A DNA stretch of 64,000 nt from Anthoceros angustus. Taxonomy: Eukaryota > Streptophyta > Anthocerotopsida > Anthocerotales > Anthocerotaceae. Shown piece by piece: positions 59,117 through 64,000 of the stretch. Location of the stretch: contig VJWM01000173.1 of assembly GCA_010909165.1 (NCBI GenBank), positions 186,001-250,000 on the forward strand, in the 5' to 3' direction. The notes under the pieces are model-generated. The model had not been told where the DNA came from, did no database searches, and worked only from the letters and a program-made list of their open reading frames with translations. Made by a program: the position numbers and the translations under genes. Position 1 is the first letter of the stretch, and every line of letters begins with the position of its first letter.

Positions 59117-59596
59117 AATAATTATTCTTTATAACGAAAGGGAGTACTACGTTCCGATCAAAGAACAAAAAATATGGACTGAAAATATATTGCAAGCTCA
59201 CCCTGTATCCCTAGGATATATAAGGTAGTAACTCATCCCAATAGCTGGGATCCACTTACATGGCGTATTTACCGAGCCATGTTCACCGTTTTATAATATT
59301 CTTAAGCATTATGTTTACAACTGTGCAAATCAGCTAGTTTACAATTGTCAAATGCACTGTAAAATGAGTCTTTTCTTGGTAGTTGATCAAAGCCATCAGT
59401 TGTAAAGAGTGGAGCTTCTATTATAGTGGAAGATACTTTTTGGCAATTTTTCAAATAAGAAGAAGTAGGTTGATTGATATTTTTGGAGATAATATTGTTG
59501 TTGCCAATAGGATATTTTAGGAATATGCTGATGCCAAGGGCTAGTATAAATAGACCCTTTCACAGAGGACAAGCTCAGGTCATAGCTTGTCCTTCA

Positions 59597-59775
59597 GATA
59601 TGCAATGCCAGAGTGTTGTGAGGAGACTCTCTAGATATGGAATGCCAGAGTGTTGTGAGGAGACTCTCTAGATATGCAATGCCAGAGTGTTGTGAGGAGA
59701 CCCTCTAGATATGCAATGCCAGAGTGTTGTGAGGAGACCCTCTAGATATGCAATGTCAGAGTGTTGTGAGGAGGC
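59597..59775 (+). repeat. 37-bp minisatellite, about five copies
   Basis: AGATATGCAATGCCAGAGTG plus TTGTGAGGAGACYCTCT repeats about five times; one copy has GGAATG for GCAATG and the last TGTCAG for TGCCAG. No gene is associated. Confidence 0.85.
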
Positions 59776-61074
59776 CAAAGTTATGACTCCGAGAGCGATG
59801 TGTGAGGAATTTACTTGTTGTTCTCGTGGGGAGAGTGTGTTTGTGCCCCCACAAGCGAGCTACTCCCTCCTATTGTTATTGGTTTGCACCTATACTTGCG
59901 TATTAGATTTGTTTTGCTTGGTTGTCTGTACCTTGGTGGTTTATAAAATTTGTTAATCATCCCAGTATCCGGCATGGTAGGCTCATTTGTAAATCATCCC
60001 TATATCTAGGTGCACCAACCTCCCTTGTGGGAAGTCTACAATGCGAGACTTCCAAATTGATAACGATAATGAAGAAGAATTAGACTATTAAAGATATCCG
60101 GTGTATGGATATGATATGTGTGTTCTAAACATCTTCTCCAATTGACGCACCAAATGGATTTGAAAGTTTTCTTTCTAGATTCAATATGCAAGAGTTGATC
60201 ATGCAATATCTGCTCCACACAATCCGCAACCGAGCCCTCTACTAGCACGACTGTTAATTCGCATGGTATTCAACAAAATCAAAAGTTGTTGGGTATCTTC
60301 TTAATGGTCGTCCCTACTATCTATTTCAGTGAAAATATCCTAAGAATACACTATAATATACAAGGAATATGCTAAAGCATATTACTTGAGCTTATCCACT
60401 TAGCTATTGCTAACCATTTTTAATTAACACAAATTAGCTCTTTATTAACATCAGCACTTTAGATTAATTAATAGTAATTACTTACTTAACGATAAGTAAT
60501 TAGTTAATTAATGATAATCAAACACTAAACCCAATGTTACATGGCATGACACACCCTACACATTAGCTGAGATAAGAACTCCACAATTTTTAATGCTTCA
60601 TATAAAACATCAGAGATAGAAAGTGTTGAACACAAGGAAGCCATCGGACATATTTAAACAAAGGATGACGAGGTAGCTAAGAACCTTGCCAAACTTATAC
60701 TAACTTGAATTATGATTCGAGAGGTTCTAGATCTCTTCCCCATCCAGTTTGGTTGAGATGGTGAGGTGTGAGGTACCGTAGCAGCCAATGAGTACACTTC
60801 ACCGTAGGATGCAATGTTTATTTATTTGGTTAGTTGATCATTAGATCAAAGTGAAAAAAGATTAATTACTTAACTAACTTTAAGCAAGTTATTATGCTTT
60901 TGTAAAATTAGGGATTTGTTCCGATTTCAAAAAGGATTTGAGAAGATCTCCCTAGCTTTCTTTAGTTTTTCATCTCGATGTAAATGTCTAATTCTTTTAT
61001 ATAGTCCACCATCTCGTTCTCAATAGTCTCACAAATAACACATCTTCATAATTTTCTATGATTTAACATTTAGG

Positions 61075-61560
61075 TGATTCTTAATGGTTTCGGACATGAA
61101 AGCACATCTCCTAAATTCTCTATAGCGTCTCATTCTAATTCCTACTCACCTCACTTTGAATGTCAACCCCGCAATCCCTCGATTTTTAGCGGTTTCAAAC
61201 ATGAAACCACATCTCCTAAATCCTCTACGCCATCTCACTCTAATTCCTACTCACCTCACTCTCACTTTGAATGTCAACCCCATAATCCCTCGATTCTTAG
61301 TGGTTTCGGATATGAAACCATATCTCCTAAATTCTCTATGGTACCCCACTCTCATTCAAAACCATATCTCCTAAATTCTCTATGGCGTCTCACTCTAATT
61401 CCTACTCACCTCATCTCCTAAATTCTCTATGGCGTCTCACTATAATTCCTATTCACCTCATCTCCTAAATACTCACCTCATCTCCTAACTTCTCTACGGC
61501 ATCTCACTCTAATTCCTACTCACATCACTTTGAACGTCAACCCCGCAATCCCTCAGACTT
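61075..61560 (+). repeat. Satellite-like imperfect repeat
   Basis: Phrases CATCTCCTAAATTCTCTATG, TCTCACTCTAATTCCTACTC and TTTGAATGTCAACCCCGCAA recur in order, with a longer period near 125 bp at the start and shorter, truncated units after 61340. It gives a repeated Ser/Asn/His-rich open frame that I do not regard as coding. Confidence 0.7.
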
Positions 61561-62389
61561 TACACAAACTTTACTTTTACATCAGTCATGTTTCTTTTGA
61601 TTAGGCACAGACTTTACTTTTGCATCGTTCGTGTTTCTTTTGATTAGGTTAGGTCACGTCTTTCAAGTCCAAAAGCAAAAATTTTGTTGATAAAAGCAGT
61701 TTGCGCCCAAATCTCTGTTGTCAGTCAGCGAAGTTCGTAGGACAGACTTATCCGAATTCCGGACTGCTGCAGTGGGACCAAAAGTTCAGATGCCGAAAAA
61801 TCAGATGAACAATTTATCCGGTGAAAAATCTTCAGCTTCCGAAGCGTTGCCCGTTTGATTTAAGATCTCCGTATTAAAGCTCAGGAATCATTTGTGAGCC
61901 AACAACATTGTCAAACAGATGTAAGTCCATTTCACCAGATCAGTTATCACATGATACAACACTCGCCAGTCACTTCCCACTCCTACGATGGAGGATGACC
62001 AACTCCAAACCTATTGGTGGCCCGCAATAAGGTACTGTCACAATTGATACCTTCTCTGAAAGTCCTAATCAGCAGATCTAATATCTGGAGGATCTCCTGG
62101 AAAACTTCTGAGAAATTTGACGAGTTCTTCACTCAGCACTCCATGTGGTCATGTCACCCTTCCCTCCCAGATTTCTGTCAGTCTCCAATAACTGTCCAGC
62201 TAGAAATAAGGGCAGCACTACCCTGTCAAAATGGCCTCAACGTAGAATGCACCAGCAAAGACAAGCTGGGCATTGCGGTACTAAGCTCTTACAGCTTGGT
62301 GGCAGGCCCCTTCTCCAAAAGCACGACAATCAGGCTGCTCAGACTGACTGGAAAGAATTGAAACGTCTCCCTAACTTGAGTCAGTACTA

Positions 62390-64000
62390 TCACATATAGT
62401 AGAGAGGTGGCCCACCACCTTGCGATGGTTGCATCACAGGTCCAGAAGGGGGCATGTGCATAAGTTGGTGGCTATAAGCAGCAGGCATTGAGTGACCTGG
62501 AGGAGGCCCAAGATGGGGACTGTTAGGCAAAATGCCAGCATTCATGTGACCACCAAGCGGTGGCCCTCCCATGGAAGAAGGTGGCCCAGCACCAGGTGGA
62601 GGATAATGAGGCCCATGCACTCCTCCCATCTGGTTCATCAGGTGACCAGGCGGACCACCTTGAGGGGCAGGTCCTCCAGTGTGCGGGGGCCCCATGTACA
62701 TGGGATTCGGCATGGGTCCCACCAGCTGTGGACCAGGAACGATGTTAGATGTAGCTTGACCTTTCGAGGCATGATCATACTCCCAAGATGGCATCTGCTG
62801 GTGGGCCACCCCACCATCACTCTGGGAGGATCGCACAGTCTCTCCAATGTACTGGCTCCCATTGCATGATGCAACTGTTGTTGAGTTTACTTGGACACTA
62901 TCACCTGAGATCGGACTGGCTGATGCAGTTGGTGCTTGGCCAAGCACGGCAGGCTGGTTCACAGGAAGCCCCGGGTTGGTGTAATCCCGACTCCGTTCGT
63001 TGTTCACCTGAAGGTAAGCAACACAAACCGGATACCCACTAGGAAGTCAGAATTCTGAGCATGCCAAGTAGTCAGGATGTAGGTTCATAGGTTCGAGATA
63101 ACCTATCTGGCCGGCCAACCTGCCTATCCTACCATTCTAATTTACCAAAGAACAATACCTTTACATTGAGGTCAGTGTGTCGGGAGTACGAAAGATGAAG
63201 CTTGCAGAAGCCCCCGTCGTATATGCAGTGACCCTCGAGAGCATCTTTTGCTGCTACTGCAGTAGGTACATCTGGAAAGAGTACCCGAAGTCCATGAAGC
63301 ACAAAAGACTAGAAGCCAGCTCCACAAACTGGCTCATTGCAGCACTGCTGCTGTCGCATTCCTCACGACAGCCGATTTCTCTAACCCCTGGATATGTCAA
63401 CAGTACATTCTCAAACTAAGCACAATATATGCAACATACCTGGATACTGGACCAAGGCTTGAAAACCTGCACTCTTTTCAAATATCGCAATCTTTTGAAC
63501 AGTTCCGAATGCAGAAAACACCTGTCATCCATGACCACAACCTAAGGAACTACAGAAACAGAACAAATAACTGTCAAGTCACAGCAGTACACAGCATGTA
63601 CCGTATGCAGGACATCAATGGTAACGGCATATTGCATATTCTCGATAGACACGAGAAGGACATTGCTTTCTGGTTCTCTACGCTTGCCATCCGGGCCAAT
63701 GCCGAATTGCTGGACAACCAGGGATAGTGTCAGAAAGTGTTTTTCAAAGGACATTTGCCAGCAGAAAAGAATTTGGAAGCAAGGACAAACAGACCTGGCC
63801 ACTACCATCAATAGCTGAAGGTGCCACAGGAAGATACGGGTTAGTGTAATCCCTGGAGGACAGAAACAAGCAGGTTGAGCTCTCAGTTGATAAGTTACGA
63901 CAGCCGCAACCAAAATGCTCGGAGGCTACTGCTGCAAGCAAGAGCACCCTGTAATTCAGCATGTACCTGCTTCTATGACTCTGGAACTTCACATTCAGAT
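62390..64000 (-). CDS. Polypyrimidine-tract-binding protein homologue 3 type (3' part, runs off the right edge)
   Basis: This nuclear/cytoplasmic RNA-binding protein regulates alternative splicing by binding pyrimidine-rich RNA. Reading leftwards, SSRDYTNPYLPVAPSAIDGS (about 63870-63810) is the linker seen in plant PTB homologue 3 proteins. It is followed by GPDGKRREPESNVLLVSIEN and MQYAVTIDVLHTV (about 63700-63610), the start of an RRM, with KIAIFEKSAGFQALVQYP (about 63500-63440) and DALEGHCIYDGGFCKLHLSY (about 63240-63190) completing it. A last exon from about 63007 starts with NNERSRDYTNPGLPVNQP, then a tail of about 190 residues rich in Gly, Pro and Met (GPPHTGGPAPQGGPPGHLM), stop TGA at 62392-62390. 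The N-terminal RRMs lie outside the window. Retained introns and poison exons are usual in the family but not shown here. Confidence 0.88.

Larger units (their letters stand above)
57762..62389. other. Gene-free convergent region between NAPRT and the PTB gene
   Basis: Both flanking genes point into this 4.6-kb region, so it holds their 3' UTRs and otherwise repeats: a tandem repeat at 57990-58130, a transposon-end relic near 58820-59116, a 37-bp minisatellite at 59597-59775 and a satellite-like block at 61075-61560. AT-rich sequence dominates 59940-61060. Open frames at 62014-62361 show no domain. Confidence 0.65.

Noticed and set aside
61074-61421. Serine/asparagine-rich open frame
   Set aside because: It follows the satellite-like repeat and changes frame with repeat truncation.

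Overview
This is a nuclear segment of a green plant genome, read here as a non-seed land plant or close streptophyte relative; the species cannot be named from sequence alone. The support is spliced genes with many introns of roughly 80-300 bp, plant-type housekeeping proteins (Pol III subunit 2, A20/AN1 stress protein, PTB homologue 3 type, nicotinate phosphoribosyltransferase), a chromovirus with a plant-type initiator-Met tRNA primer-binding site, and strong swings between GC-rich gene blocks and AT-rich repeats.

Layout. 1-4447 (-): 5' half of the RNA polymerase III second-largest subunit. 4448-8850: AT-rich repeat DNA with a 650-bp element bounded by perfect 32-bp inverted repeats. 8851-9683 (-): unrecognised one-pass membrane/coiled-coil protein, divergent from SYF2 (10512-12116, +). 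12117-19267: repeats and a GC-rich, G-quadruplex-prone promoter block leading to the A20/AN1 zinc-finger gene (19268-19810, +). 22321-24657 (-): intronless, GC-rich F-box/LRR gene. 24658-29358: gene-free minisatellite DNA. 29359-36899 (+): FANCD2, the Fanconi-pathway DNA crosslink repair protein. 48836-54127 (-): lysyl-tRNA synthetase, divergent from nicotinate phosphoribosyltransferase (54625-57761, +). 57762-62389: gene-free repeats. 62390-64000 (-): 3' part of a polypyrimidine-tract-binding protein.

The structural highlight is 35-48 kb. A pogo/Tigger-like DNA transposon with intact outer ends and TA flanks sits about 400 bp after FANCD2. A chromodomain-bearing Ty3/gypsy element with 176-bp LTRs lies inside it. 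A 3-kb direct tandem duplication then joins the retroelement leader back into a FANCD2 exon at a 4-bp microhomology, so the FANCD2 3' end, the transposon 5' end and the 5' LTR all appear twice. A second tandem duplication of about 2.1 kb, with a 5-bp microhomology, lies inside the lysyl-tRNA synthetase gene. In both, the copies differ mostly by one-base length changes in homopolymers. In the synthetase the intact exons are split between the two copies. This may be real rearrangement or false duplication from an unpolished long-read assembly, and the sequence alone cannot settle it.

No new multi-gene system is evident. Apart from FANCD2 and the repeats, the genes are ordinary housekeeping and regulatory genes. 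Exon boundaries were read by eye and are approximate unless stated.
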